Of a stretch of DNA of 64,000 bases, positions 13,501 through 24,855 are shown one piece after another (the first letter of the stretch is position 1; each line of letters opens with the position of its first letter). The stretch is from Climacium dendroides (lineage: Eukaryota; Streptophyta; Bryopsida; Hypnales; Climaciaceae). The stretch is taken from assembly GCA_950106755.1 (NCBI GenBank), contig OX467082.1:26660001-26724000 (forward strand), in the 5' to 3' direction. Both the position numbers and the translations under genes were made by a program. A model generated the notes under the pieces. That model was not told the DNA's origin. It saw only the letters and a program-made list of their open reading frames with translations, and did not search any database.

Positions 13501-16500
13501 TTACTCAGTAGCTGTTAAGTGGCGGCAGGTTTCAGAGCCTTGTGACTCCGTAGTTTGGGTTGATAAGCTAAGGTATGAGCTCATACTGCAAATACATTTA
13601 GACTTTCAATATATATAAAGATTTCAAATGAAATTTGATGTGATCCATCTTCAGCTCAGTTTCTTTTGTCTTCCTCTATTAGGTTTCGTGGATATTTCTT
13701 ACTCTGTTCGAAGTTTGTCCTTCTTGTGTTATTTATTGTCGCGAACACAGTCACGTCACCTTCATTTTCTGAAACTGCGAATACATATTGGTGTATGCAG
13801 TGAGAAAGAGTTTGCAGCAGGATTCGGATCACACACTCCTATGGTGCTTGGACAAGCTCAAGTTGTTCGCTATTACCCAAATTTTGACAGGTACGCTTGG
13901 ATGTTTTCTATTTATGTCTTTCTTATGATTTTTGGTCTCAAGTCTAGACAATAAATTCCTTTTGCTTTCGTGACGCTTGATGGAACTGTTTTGTCCCTGC
14001 ATGACCTAAAGATTTTCTGGATCCATGTGAAAGGTAAGGCATTTCAGCTCAATAATTGAAACTGGAAATTTATTGGTAGCTTGTCAAGGGAATTCATGTC
14101 CTGTTGCAATTTTGTCATTGATTATAAATATCATTTGGTCATGTTTTTCCGCAGAGCATTCAAAATTGTAAAGGATTTGATACACGAGAGTGGCAATGTT
14201 AACGATGCAGCCAATCGTCCAGTGAACATGAAAGATCCTGCAAAATTGAAGGCTGTGAGTACAGTTCACTCTAATTTATTATGTGATATATGCTTATAAT
14301 CGATGATGGAAGAAAATGCCATATCTAAGGTGTATATGCAAACCTAGTCCAATAAAGATCAATTTACCCTACTTGCTATATTTTTTAGGTTTTGTTCATG
14401 TGAGCTGACTAGAAAGAGATGCCCGTCCGTGCACGAATTTGGACCCAGTGTGTGATCTTGTCTGGTTATCGTTAGGTTGCTACATTTTCAAAACCCAGTG
14501 CTGGATCCCCGTAATTCTTTCATGGAATTCTCTTGCCGAATATGTGACTTCTACCATCAAAGGACCACCGCTTATATTTGAGATTTGCTCGGAAATTTGA
14601 TTACAGGTGGACTCTGCTAAGGATCTTTCGGAACTTTTTAAATTGGTTGGGAGGGACTTTTGGGTGGTTACACCTTGTAATAGTACTCATGAAAAAGGGT
14701 ACTGGATCTAACCGCCTTCAGTAATCTGATGCTTACATATTCATGACATCGTTTGCAGTGCTTTCATTTCATTTTAGAAGATAAGAAGTCTCATATGTGT
14801 TTGATTCAGTTAAGGAGCTTTTGTCTCATATGACTTGATGTGGAGTATTGCAGGAAAGTATTGGATGGTACACGACTTACTCTGCAAAAACAGTACGTCA
14901 ATAGCTGCCGTTTTCTTTTCCTTCTCTCGATTGTGATTTGCCTCTCAATTTGGTATTATGTTGATATAATGTCTGGCTACTTAGCGCAAGACGTATTGCA
15001 GATCTGCACCTTAACCTGAAAATTTTCATTCGATTTCCTTCTTTTTGACACTGTCTTATATACAATGTTTAGAAGCACGAAGGGATACGACTTCTCAATA
15101 AGAACACCAGGCACTCCATCACGCTGGGCGGATTATGATGCTGAAATGGCAGCTGCCTGGCAGGTCCGCAGTTTTGATTTAATACCTTATAATGCTTTAA
15201 GCATCATTCAGATTTGACATTAAGAGCATTGTTAGTGCTTTGAGGACTTTTGAAAACATGCATTTAAGAATTCCTTCAATCATTAGCAACCAGGTTTATT
15301 GCTGCTTTTGCCCTTTTGCCACATTCCTGAGGTTTGATTATTAATTGGAAACAAACTGCACAACCTTTTCCTTTTTACATATAGACTGCGCGAGCTGTAG
15401 CACTGAGATGGGATCATGCATCTTAACAACTCGTAGCAAATCGTATTGTTCTTTTCTGACATCATCTGGGCGTTGGGAACAGGCACTATGTGATGCATAT
15501 TGCAACAAAGCATATGGCTCATTGGAGCACTCTGAACTGGAGAATGTGCGTGACTGTGTGCTGAGGCTTTCATTCTACTGGTGTGACTCTTCATCACCTA
15601 TTTTCTTGCAAATCTGTTCGCATGTTTCCTTTGAGGCTCTTATAACTGTTGCGGAGTGTGAGTGTCGTAATATAGTATTGTGGGTTCTGTTTCTCGACAA
15701 ACTTCTATTTTGTGTCAGTTGGATAGACTTCTAATATACTGCAAGTGGTTTTGTAGGTACAATTTCATGCCACTTGCAAGAGGTACAGCTGTCGTGGGTT
15801 ATGTCACATTGTTGGGATTATTCCTTGCTGCTAACATGAAAGTCACAAGCTCCATTCCCAAAAACCTTCAGGTACAGTCATATCTCCTGAATTATTTGAT
15901 AGTTGCTTGTGAGAAGTTCAGTTTTCTCTTCCCTCTGGTTGTTTACAAGAATTTTTTGTCCATACCTCCCCGCATGAGATATACAGCACTATGGACCACT
16001 GAATACTAGTCTCTTAGGCTGACATTCAGCAACAATTGGAACTCAGCTTCATCCTTTTGTGATCACTACTGTGTCCTAAGCAAATTTGCAGAGATAGTAA
16101 TTACTATTTGTGTACATTCTCTTAGTACACCTCCACCCCTAAATGCCTAAATAGCCAAATTTCGCTGCTTCCACATCTATTGGAGTTAAAATAATCATTG
16201 AGAGGTTTAGCCGGGTTTTTTGACAACAGGAATATGTCTTGGAAATTATTGTAATCGACTAATAGCTTCGAAATTGAACTTAATATTTGAGTGTAATATT
16301 GGGGCACTTGTGGGCTAATTGGTGTGTCATCAAACTGAGGTGAAATTTGTACTGTTAACATGGAAACTTCCAGAAAATCCTGATAATAGCATTTGGGATA
16401 TCATAAACATTCTTCACAATATGAGTTGGGTTTTGAACAGGTGGATTGGGAAGCGATTCTTGCGCCAAGTTTGCTTACGTTCAACCAAGCTGTTCGACCC

Positions 16501-16614
16501 TGGTTATACCCAGCGACATGTATAGACACGGAATGGCAATCTCTTCCTGACGTGTCATCCACGTTTAGTACAACGGGTGCTGTCATTGGTGCTTTGTCGT
16601 TGCAGGAGTGGTGA
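7591..16614 (+). CDS. SRFR1: SRFR1 homologue (suppressor of rps4-RLD), TPR protein, 26 exons
   Basis: SRFR1 is a tetratricopeptide-repeat protein that restrains effector-triggered immunity in Arabidopsis, acting with EDS1, SGT1 and TCP factors. Exons: 7591-7718, 7994-8103, 8606-8772, 9283-9474, 9626-9670, 9877-9978, 10237-10317, 10439-10502, 10650-10750, 10904-11011, 11187-11257, 11512-11568, 11846-11954, 12226-12306, 12594-12680, 12796-12999, 13204-13361, 13447-13572, 13801-13890, 14155-14254, 14607-14698, 14854-14892, 15073-15163, 15483-15580, 15757-15871, 16441-16614. All borders are GT-AG, phases match, and the sum is 2790 nt (929 residues plus TGA). An N-terminal TPR block (about 1-110, with CNRAWCYSKLELHKHVVKDC) is followed by a serine-rich linker and a second TPR array (about 195-480, e.g. 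AEAWKRRGQARAAIGE). The plant-specific C-terminal region has IQYDCPGF, GFGSHTPMVLGQAQVVRYYP, GYDFSIRTPGTPSRW, WYNFMPLARGTAVVGYVTLL and a final STFSTTGAVIGALS. It is shorter than the Arabidopsis protein (about 1050 residues), mainly in the inter-TPR linker. ATG 7591 is the first in frame. Confidence 0.95.
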
Positions 16615-19600
16615 AAGGATGGACTTGACTTAGTGAGACAGGTGCGAAAGCTCACAGCAACCACCATCAGATGCCGTCTTAATATATTGTGTTGCGGTAG
16701 AACGTCGAACTTGTGTTCGGAAGCTGACTTTTAACAGTTCTGTGACACTTTTATTTAATCGTTAGTCTTGAAGTCATGCAACTGTTTAGTGTTAGTTTAA
16801 TCGTCAGTCGTTGCGCTGTTTAGTGTCAGTTGCAGCTCATTTGCGTGTTTAATGGCTGTGACCAACATCGCATTAAATTGGGATTCCCACCTAATGTTAT
16901 TGGATTATTTACTCGAAACAATTGGATGTACCATCTGTTGATGTTCAAGTAGTCGACCTTGGGGGGATGCAGCAGGTGTGCAGAGCAGAAGGTGTCCCCA
17001 TGCAAATTCCATGGCCAATCAGAACCCTTGCACACCCGGGAGCACCTGCCCAATACACACCCTAAGAAGACGACCTCTCAACCTTGTGGTTTACTTTACT
17101 TTAGCCAGCTACATAGCAACTGTGCTCAAAGTTGTCCAATCTCAATAACCACATTCATATCCCAACTTCTTGAAGTACATAGTTACTACCTTTGTACTGA
17201 AATGATCCTCCTGTTGAACAAAAAAATTCACATATTAAGGCTTAAAATAATTTAAAATAATATTTTAAAAGACAATTTTGTGTTGTAGGTAGAGTTTGGT
17301 GCACTCCTAGCATTCTAGAAACTTTGAGATTTAGAGCCCTTTTCAAAGTGTAGTTTTTGGAGTAATTTGGGGGGGGATTTTCAAGGAGCTTCAATGGTCA
17401 ATTAATTGTTGAGTGTGAGGTTGTTATTTTGTAAGTATTTAGTAAATGTCCAAGACTATGTATGGTTCTTTGTTTTGTCTCCTAGGACTTCATTTCCTCA
17501 AATCAATGTTCAAAGAGATGCAATAAATAAAAATAAGAATGAATAATGTTGATTGATCCTTTTAATCATTTCATTTGTCTTTTGATTGATAATTGCATGA
17601 ATGGAGGGAGAACTACTACTTAGAGTTGTTTCATTGGTTCTAAATAGCATCCGAGAACTAAATTTGACCAATTTTCAACAATGTAAAGTGTACCAAGAAT
17701 ATCATTTGGGGATAAGAAATTAAAGCCAACAAGATCATTTGGATATGGAAGGAGTATTGTTTTGTGGTTTGAAATTCTACAAACCTTGAAAATCATTAAT
17801 TAGACACTTTGAGGCCTTGGTATTATGGGGTTAATCCTAGAAGGTTGTAGCCCCTTGTGACTAAAATAGTCTCTAAAACTCTTTGAATAGGTTACATTCA
17901 TTTTTTCTACATTTAGTAGTGAAATCATCCATTGGACCATTGTGGTCTGCAATGTCTTTACAGAGTGAGTCCATAAATGACAAAGCCAACAATTCACTTA
18001 ATACCTAAATGAATGATTTTCACAGTGATTGGCTCATCCTTTAAAGGTTTATGTACATAACTTTATTCAACAATGAGTTCTATGGGATTTTGGAAGTCAA
18101 TAAGCCTCCTAGTTAGACTCCCAATTTATTGACTTTGGATCCATGGGGAGGAGGCTTTGCACTAGTAGAAGCTACCTTGAGGAAGTTTGAGTAGCTACCT
18201 TCTTTAAAAATTAAACTAATATTGTAAGAATAGAACCAATTGTATTGTAGCTATTTATTTTTTTGAATTCACATGTATCAAATCATCAACTATTGGTTTC
18301 CTATTCTCTTTGTAACATCAACTAAAATTTCAAAATAAAATTGAAGTTAGTGTTTCCAATTTTAAAACTCTCTGTTGGAATATTTTGTTGTTCTTAGAGG
18401 TAAGATATTCTACTATTTTTTTTATTATTCTCAAAAATAAAATCTAAAATATTAGATTACTTTTGGAAATAGGTACAAAGAAGTATTTTGTTAGAAGTTG
18501 ATTTCGTTTTTTGAAATTTTGGTTATTGCCTCCCTATTGACTTTTGGAAGTAGGTTAAAAAATATTTGTTAGACATTGATTTCATTTTTTGAAATTTTGG
18601 TTATTAGTAATAAAGTTAAAGTTATGTAGTTGAAGTATAGTATAACCAACATTAAAAATTATAAAGAATCATAATAAATAATTAAAACTCTTCTAAAATA
18701 TCTTAATTATTGATTCATCTAAATCATTCTTTTTCCTTTCTAGTAGTATATAAATGATTTTCTATTTGAAGCTTTTTCAATGAATTTCATATGGAGAAAT
18801 GTTCTTTTCAAAAACATTCATCATCCATCCATCAAATGGTTGAATATTTAGGGGTTAAGAAATAATGAACTATTATTGATCAATTTAGGTTTTGAAAATT
18901 GAATTAACTACTAAGTTTTTGCACTATTTAAGTCCAAACTTCTTTGCAAATAGATATTTTGAGAAATTTGGGGGTTCTAAATTCAAGTATCTAATATTTT
19001 TTTTCTTCTCAATTTTGCCCTTTGAGATTAGGAAAACAAAAAGCCTTCTATGGAATCTAATTTTTATAAAGATCCAAGAATTGAACAAAGGTTATGCCAT
19101 TTTTTGTATTTAGTGTGGCAATGCATGAGTGGCAATCTTCAAAATATGCCACATTGTCAAAAGCATGAGTGGCAATCTTCAAAATATTTTGATTCACTTT
19201 GCAAACTTTGTTCTCACACACATTGCACTCAAAGCACATTTCTTTAATATATGATCATGTTACTAGTCAAGAATAAGATCCTACAATTACAAATTCTATA
19301 AAATGATTAAAGAAATGATTAACTATCCTGTCATTAAAAAATAATTTTTTTATTATTTTTAATAATTTTGGAAGTACTTGCCAATTTTAACACATGGATC
19401 TTTGGGGATCAATCCCTAAAGTTTATTTACTATGTTTTCACCAAAAATGCTCCAAAACTGCCATTTCTAATACAAGTACCAAATTTTAGAAAAAAAAGCA
19501 TTTTTGAACATATTTACTCATAGGATCTTGTAGTATGCTAGTTTAAGAAGATGTGGAAGAAATTCAGAAATTTTCACCTTGCATTTGGAAAATTTCAGAT

Positions 19601-21119
19601 CAAATCCCAAAACTATTGAGAAATAGAGGACTTCAAAGTTTATTTTAGAGAATCTATAACTATAAGCAACTCTAAACTCCTCGTAACTTTCATCTCATTA
19701 ATCAAAATGGAAATGATACAAAACTTCCCACATATATACAAATCTAAAAAACCAATTTCAAAACTTTATTTCTTCAAAAAAAATATTTCTTAAGAAATTT
19801 TTTGAGTTGCCCAGACTACCTACAAGTTGCTATAAATCACATATTATACAATAACTTTTTAAGCATGTAGTCAAAAGTTTTGAAAATTGTTGGGTCTGAA
19901 AGCTCTTCCTCATGCACATGTGGTGTGAAAATTTCAAAGAAAAAAAAATTCCATTCATAGTGAGCTACCTAAAATCACTATATTGAAAAATAAAAATAAA
20001 AAAATTGATCCTATAGGGGGATAGTCCTAAACCATGAAAAGCAATGTCTTGAATATTTCTTTTAGTCTTCCAACAATTATCCTTCCTTTTTCCATATTCA
20101 ACTTATACAAAAATTAGAATTTTATTGAAATTTTGATCAGTTTTCAACCCTATCATAGTTTCAAGCTTCATTTTTTTTCCCCATTTTTTTTAGGTTCAGA
20201 GTACACTAACAGACTGTTTTCCTCCATTATTGCTGGAGAGGCAGAAAGAGAGTACAAGTTAGCATGTGGTGGCCTGGCATGCCAGCCATTTTGCCACTTC
20301 ACACTGAATGCATTATCTCACAATGCTTCATACTTAAACTGACTGTAACTTAAAAGTTTTAGACATTTGATAATGGATTTGAAGAAAATATGGAAAACAA
20401 CCCATTCCCAACTCTGGCAATGTAGGCCGCTTTCTTTCCGTGCAGGAAGAGATGAGTAGATATAAATTATTGCACAGTTTCCAACATAGTTGTGGCGCAT
20501 TATGATTGGCTACAAGACTCTCAATATTGCAATCACCCTTGGGTGGATTTTGCAAGCAGCCCTCGGTTGGAAATAGAAAGATCTGTGTGACCAACATGGG
20601 CCAAACACAGAATGTGCAGCTAAACAATTCTTAGAAATTATGTTTTGAGAATTGAAAATCTGAAAAAATTAAGGAAACCTTCTTAACTTTATTTCTGTAC
20701 ACAGAAAAATTTCTCCACTGAAGAAACCCACCCTGCAGACATGTGTATTTGCTTAAATGGTCAAAAATGGGTTGCCTCCCTTAACATAGTTGGAATCGTG
20801 CTCATTGGAGACAATAAGAAATGGTGCACGGTTGAGATGCAATTGAGAATCAATTCCCGTCCACCATGAATATTTTCTAGATATGAGATTGTCCATGTAT
20901 TTTTAGGAAAAAGATTCTTTGCTTATAATTATTGCGCAAGTTAACAATACTTTGGAATGCAAACATTGAGTTCAAAATTAATATTTGAAAACTCCGTTAA
21001 TTGTGACTTCCTTGCATATTTTTTAGGGGGCTTTTTTATTCTTGTCATTTTTTGTACAATATTATTTGGTGACAAATAGTATAGGACTAATAACCTCAAG
21101 TACCGGTATTAAGGTGAAT
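16615..21119. other. Intergenic, gene-poor AT-rich
   Basis: SRFR1's 3' end lies in the first few hundred bases. Beyond it I see no gene. A partial ~86-bp tandem pair sits at 18451-18606 (shared 'tttttgaaattttggttatt'). A 'gcatgagtggcaatcttc' phrase is duplicated at 19123 and 19164. Open frames here are short and unrelated to any family I recognise. Confidence 0.45.
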
Positions 21120-21480
21120 TAGCCCATTACCACATAGATTTGCTATCTAGGTACTTTGGAGAAGTTATTTGTCAATTCCCATATTTTTTTAAGATTGGAA
21201 AGTTTGAGAGAAGTCAATTGCAAAAAGAATGAAGACATTATGGCAAGAACTGAATTTTTTGTAATTTTTCAAAGTTAAAATGGTTAAGTATAAATAAACC
21301 CTTGTTGAAACGTTTGTTAAAACGTGGGTTGATGTGTCCATTCTCCAAGTGTAGTGCCATCATGATAAAGGGTTGCTAAGATTTTGGTAACTAGTGAACC
21401 ACTAATTTAAATAGAAGGGTCATATAGGTGGCAAAATTAGGTGGATGGTGGTAATGAGCAATTTTATTGCCCTATCATTT
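21120..21480. repeat. Diverged duplicated segment, copy 1
   Basis: This segment is matched in the same orientation by 22965-23330. Shared landmarks are 'tttgctatct', 'gcaaaaagaatgaaga', 'acccttgttgaa', a gtgggytgaygtgtcc phrase and 'ccaagtg...gccatca.gataaagg'. Eyeballed identity is about 75%. The duplicate spacing suggests an old local duplication or two insertions of one repeat family. Confidence 0.65.
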
Positions 21481-21574
21481 TGTAGTTCATACAATGAACA
21501 TCACATCTTGGTAACTAATTTTCTAGATGGATAAGGTAGTATGCTCTAAAAGTGACTATTTAAGGGCTAATATG

Positions 21575-21885
21575 CCTTTTTCATAGGTTTCTGTGGATAG
21601 AAATATTTTTAGATCACTTTTAGAGAAAGAAAAATAGACGTGGAACTTAACACAAGTGATTTTGTAATTTTTTCAAGCATTTCTTAATTACTTATAAATT
21701 TTCAAAGATTTGTGCCATAGGCACCTATTTGTAACTTTAGATCTCTCCAAATCCGTCCACTTGAAACTTGTAAAGAGATGTGAGAAAATCAAAGACAATG
21801 ATTGACTCTTGCAATAGAAAAACAATTTTTCCTCGCTTCATTCAATGGCTAAAGTGGTCCATTAAATTCCTAAAGTCCCAAAGTC
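21575..21885. repeat. Dispersed repeat, copy 1 (second copy at 62320-62630)
   Basis: Shares with 62320-62630, in the same orientation, 'cctttttcatag', 'agaaagaaaaatag', 'atttgtaac', 'ctctccaaa', 'tggctcttgcaat'-like words and 'caatggctaaagtggtcca'. It is non-coding and of unknown class. Confidence 0.65.
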
Positions 21886-22765
21886 CCTATGAGGGACTCT
21901 TGGGATTGGGGTAGGTTTGTGTGATCTTAATTTTTGACATAAATTTTTTGAAACTTTTTTTGGAGATAGGAAATTAGATTAACTTTATGGGAATATAATT
22001 TTTATTTCAATCGGTGCCTGGAACCAAAATTTATGTTAGTATGAGTCTAAAAAACAACTTGAGGGTCAATCACTCCAAAATCATATAAATTTTAATTTTT
22101 TTAATTTTAATTTTTTTTCTCAAAGATTATTTTTTTTGTCTACATTTGAAGTTTTAATTCATTCTATATAGACTAGTGATGAGAAAGTTATAGACAATCT
22201 TATTTTTTGTACAATCTAAGTATCTTTTGAAAAAATAACTTATAGAATCTATTTTTTAATGCAATTTTTACAATCTTTCAAAAAAATTAGGATTAGGCAA
22301 GGTTAAATTTGCTTACTAGAACAATCTCACCATTGGGATTATTGTATTTTAATTCCATCTTATAGCTATTAATGGTTTAGTAATCCCTTCAGTCTTGAAC
22401 CTACTTCTACTTAACATTTCTTTAATGAATAAAAATTAATTATTTTTTTCTCTAAGTGTTTTTTTTAAATATTTTCAATTCTATTTGTTAAAAAGATTCA
22501 AAGTCAAAAAATCTAGCTGATCAAGGTGTAAAAAAAGACATTCCTTTACTTTAAATGCAAATATCTTGCAATCTACCTAGTGAAAATTTCTGAAATCTTT
22601 TCCACACATTTTTATACTAGTGTACAACATCCTACAGTTAGATATGTAAAAAATAAAATAAAATAAAATAATAAAAATAAATAATAAAAAGATTTTTTCT
22701 CTTCGCAACAAAAATGAAAATTTCAAGTGGGTTTTGATGGAAAAAAGGCCTTGGGACTTTAGGGG

Positions 22766-22916
22766 TTAACCCATTAAGGACCAGGTCGATGAATGGAGTG
22801 AAAAAGTGGCTAAAATTGACATATTTTCATTAGTATTCACTTTGGCTACTAATAAAAACATGTCAGTTTCAGCCAATTTTTCACTCCATTCATCGACCTG
22901 GTCCTTAATGGGTTAA
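22766..22916. repeat. Near-perfect 151-bp hairpin (MIRNA-like or foldback MITE)
   Basis: Two arms of 70 nt (22766-22835 and 22847-22916) are reverse complements with 5 mismatches, separated by an 11-nt loop. The outermost 40 pairs are uninterrupted (arm starts ttaacccattaaggaccagg). The structure begins TTAACCC and ends GGGTTAA, so a TTAA target duplication around a CCC...GGG element (piggyBac style) would fit. A transcribed plant microRNA or siRNA foldback would also fit. No coding frame runs through it. It lies between the two copies of the 21.1/23.0 kb duplication. Confidence 0.85.
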
Positions 22917-22964
22917 GGATCACCTCATCTCCATTGTCCAACTAATAAATTAGAACTACCCAAT

Positions 22965-23330
22965 ACCACACAAATTTGCTATCTATGTACTTTGAAGAAG
23001 CTATCTATCAACTCACATATTTTTTTTAGAGATTGAATTGTTTGAGAGAAGTCCATTGCAAAAAGAATGAAGAATTGAATTTCTTTTGTGATTTTTCAAG
23101 GCTGCAATGTTAAACTGTGAGTAGACCCTTGTTGAAGCATGCCCAGCCTATTGTTGAAGCGTGGGCTGACGTGTCCCCTCCCCAAGTGCATTGCCATCAC
23201 GATAAAGGACTAATAAGATTGTGGTAATAGATGAGCCAGTGACAGAAATGAGAAGAACTTGTAGGTGGCAGAATTGGGTAATTGATGACGATACCAGACA
23301 GTTCCACTTGAATAGGGGCAATTTGAAGGA
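22965..23330. repeat. Diverged duplicated segment, copy 2
   Basis: Partner of 21120-21480 (landmarks are given there). It begins only about 50 bp after the hairpin. The copy continues into GC-richer sequence (23230-23560) that has no counterpart in copy 1 and no convincing gene. Confidence 0.65.
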
Positions 23331-23848
23331 GAGGGGCAATTTTACAGCACAGCACGCTACCAACATGAATGTTGAAAACGTGACGACTGGCCTCACTGTG
23401 ACTGTACAATGAAAACGAATGAAAGCCAGTAGTCAACGTTAGACTGGAGGGGAGGAGAAGGCAAGGCAAGGCCTCTTTGGTCTAGTAAGCAACATTCCCA
23501 TGATGAGGAGGAAGGAAAGGTGTGGCATAGTGATGACCAAGTCGCCCATCACTTGTCAGGAATTGGACCCAACAGTCACACGGAATTGATCAGTTTGCAG
23601 GGAGGTGTGAAAGTGGACTGTGCTACTGAAGTACCCAACAAGTCTCATAAATCATCCTTCCCCTGCTGTTGCTAAAAAAAACAGCACTAATTAAGCCTGC
23701 CGAATTTCCGAAATGTCAAAAATTCGTGGAATTGCAAACCATAAATTGGATTTGGAAGGTAATCAAGTCTAGTTTCATGGCATGATAATTTAATTCATCA
23801 AAACAGTCAAAAAAAACTACAACAATAGAACGTTTGGTAGCACACTAT

Positions 23849-24855
23849 CTACCGATGCAGTGCTATTGCCCCCGCATTGATTATAGCTTTCATTTGGTAA
23901 GGCATGCTAGCGGTGAGGATTTCAAGAGTCTCCACAGATATGGCTTCTTATGCTTGTTCAATGCCTTCGACTAATTCCTCTTTGTTGTTTGGCTTGGGTC
24001 TCATTTTGTATATGATCGACCTTTTATAATCATCCACATGTTTTCTATGGGATTCAAGTTTGGCGAGTTTGCGGACTATGAAATCTTCGTTGTCTTATGA
24101 GCTTCTCGCCATTGTTTTGGTAAGGTAGTGCAATGCACTGGGGCACCATCTTCTATGACTAGAAGACTCTGGGGATCATCACGCATAAAGTAAAAGCCAC
24201 TCAATTGACCCTCGTACACAATGTGTGGCCACGAAATCTGCGTTATAACAATGGGGCACTTCTCATTACCTGTAAAAGCACCCCAAATCATGACGGATGT
24301 GTGGCCGGATTTGAAAGTAGGTGCTAAGCAATACCATGAATGACGTTCATATGATTGCCGCCAAACCTTCACTTGCTATGAAATTTTGCCAATCTCAGTG
24401 AGGCCTCATCTGTCCATATCACATTCATCCAATTTGATAATCACCAAGCTTGATATTTTTTGAAAAATGAAAATCTATCAGCCTTGTGCTTGTCAGTAAG
24501 AAATGGCTTCTTTGCTACAATACGGTTGTTGAAATCCAATACATTTAATCTCCTTCCTTAATGTGTGTGCACAAACTTTCTCAATCATCTTTTCTAAGAT
24601 GGATGCAAGTAGAATGCACCTATTCTACATATGAATGCGTCCCAATTCCCTTCTACCTCATTTTGTTAGTTTGCGACATTGACATATAGCTTTATGAGTG
24701 ACCATTGTTCTAGAATTCCATAATTTCTTCAAAACATATTCAATAGTGGAATGTGGTATGCCTAACTTTGATGCAATGTTGTATTGTGACATTTTTGAAT
24801 GATTCATTTCAATTATATCACCTCTTTTCTTTGTGCTCAAAAGATGACCTCCCAT
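23849..24855 (-). pseudogene. Tc1-type (DD34E) transposase pseudogene, nearly full length
   Basis: Reading the minus strand from ATG 24855, an N-terminal helix-turn-helix is visible (MSQYNIASKLGIPHSTIEYV). Then come decayed TLRKEIK and RIVAKKPFLTDKHK phrases, a first catalytic Asp in IWTDEAS (codon 24408-24410), PTFKSGHTSVMIWGAF, a second Asp in VIEDGAPVH (24148-24150), and the third residue Glu in NPIENMW (24043-24045). Exactly 34 codons separate the second and third residues, the Tc1 signature. The C-terminus reads SMPYQM...AIINAG and stops at 23849-23851. The gene is dead: there are stops after CRKLTK, in the 24390-24650 stretch, and just after KTTKIS, and at least one frameshift between the first and second Asp. 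The span of about 335 codons equals a normal Tc1 transposase. I could not find terminal inverted repeats by eye. Confidence 0.87.

Noticed and set aside
20133..20627. Overlapping frames near 20.1-20.6 kb on both strands
   Set aside because: They are short, mutually overlapping, and have no splice or domain support.
23221..23412. 63-codon plus-strand frame in the GC-richer stretch
   Set aside because: It overlaps frames on the other strand and starts inside a dispersed repeat. No similarity recognised.
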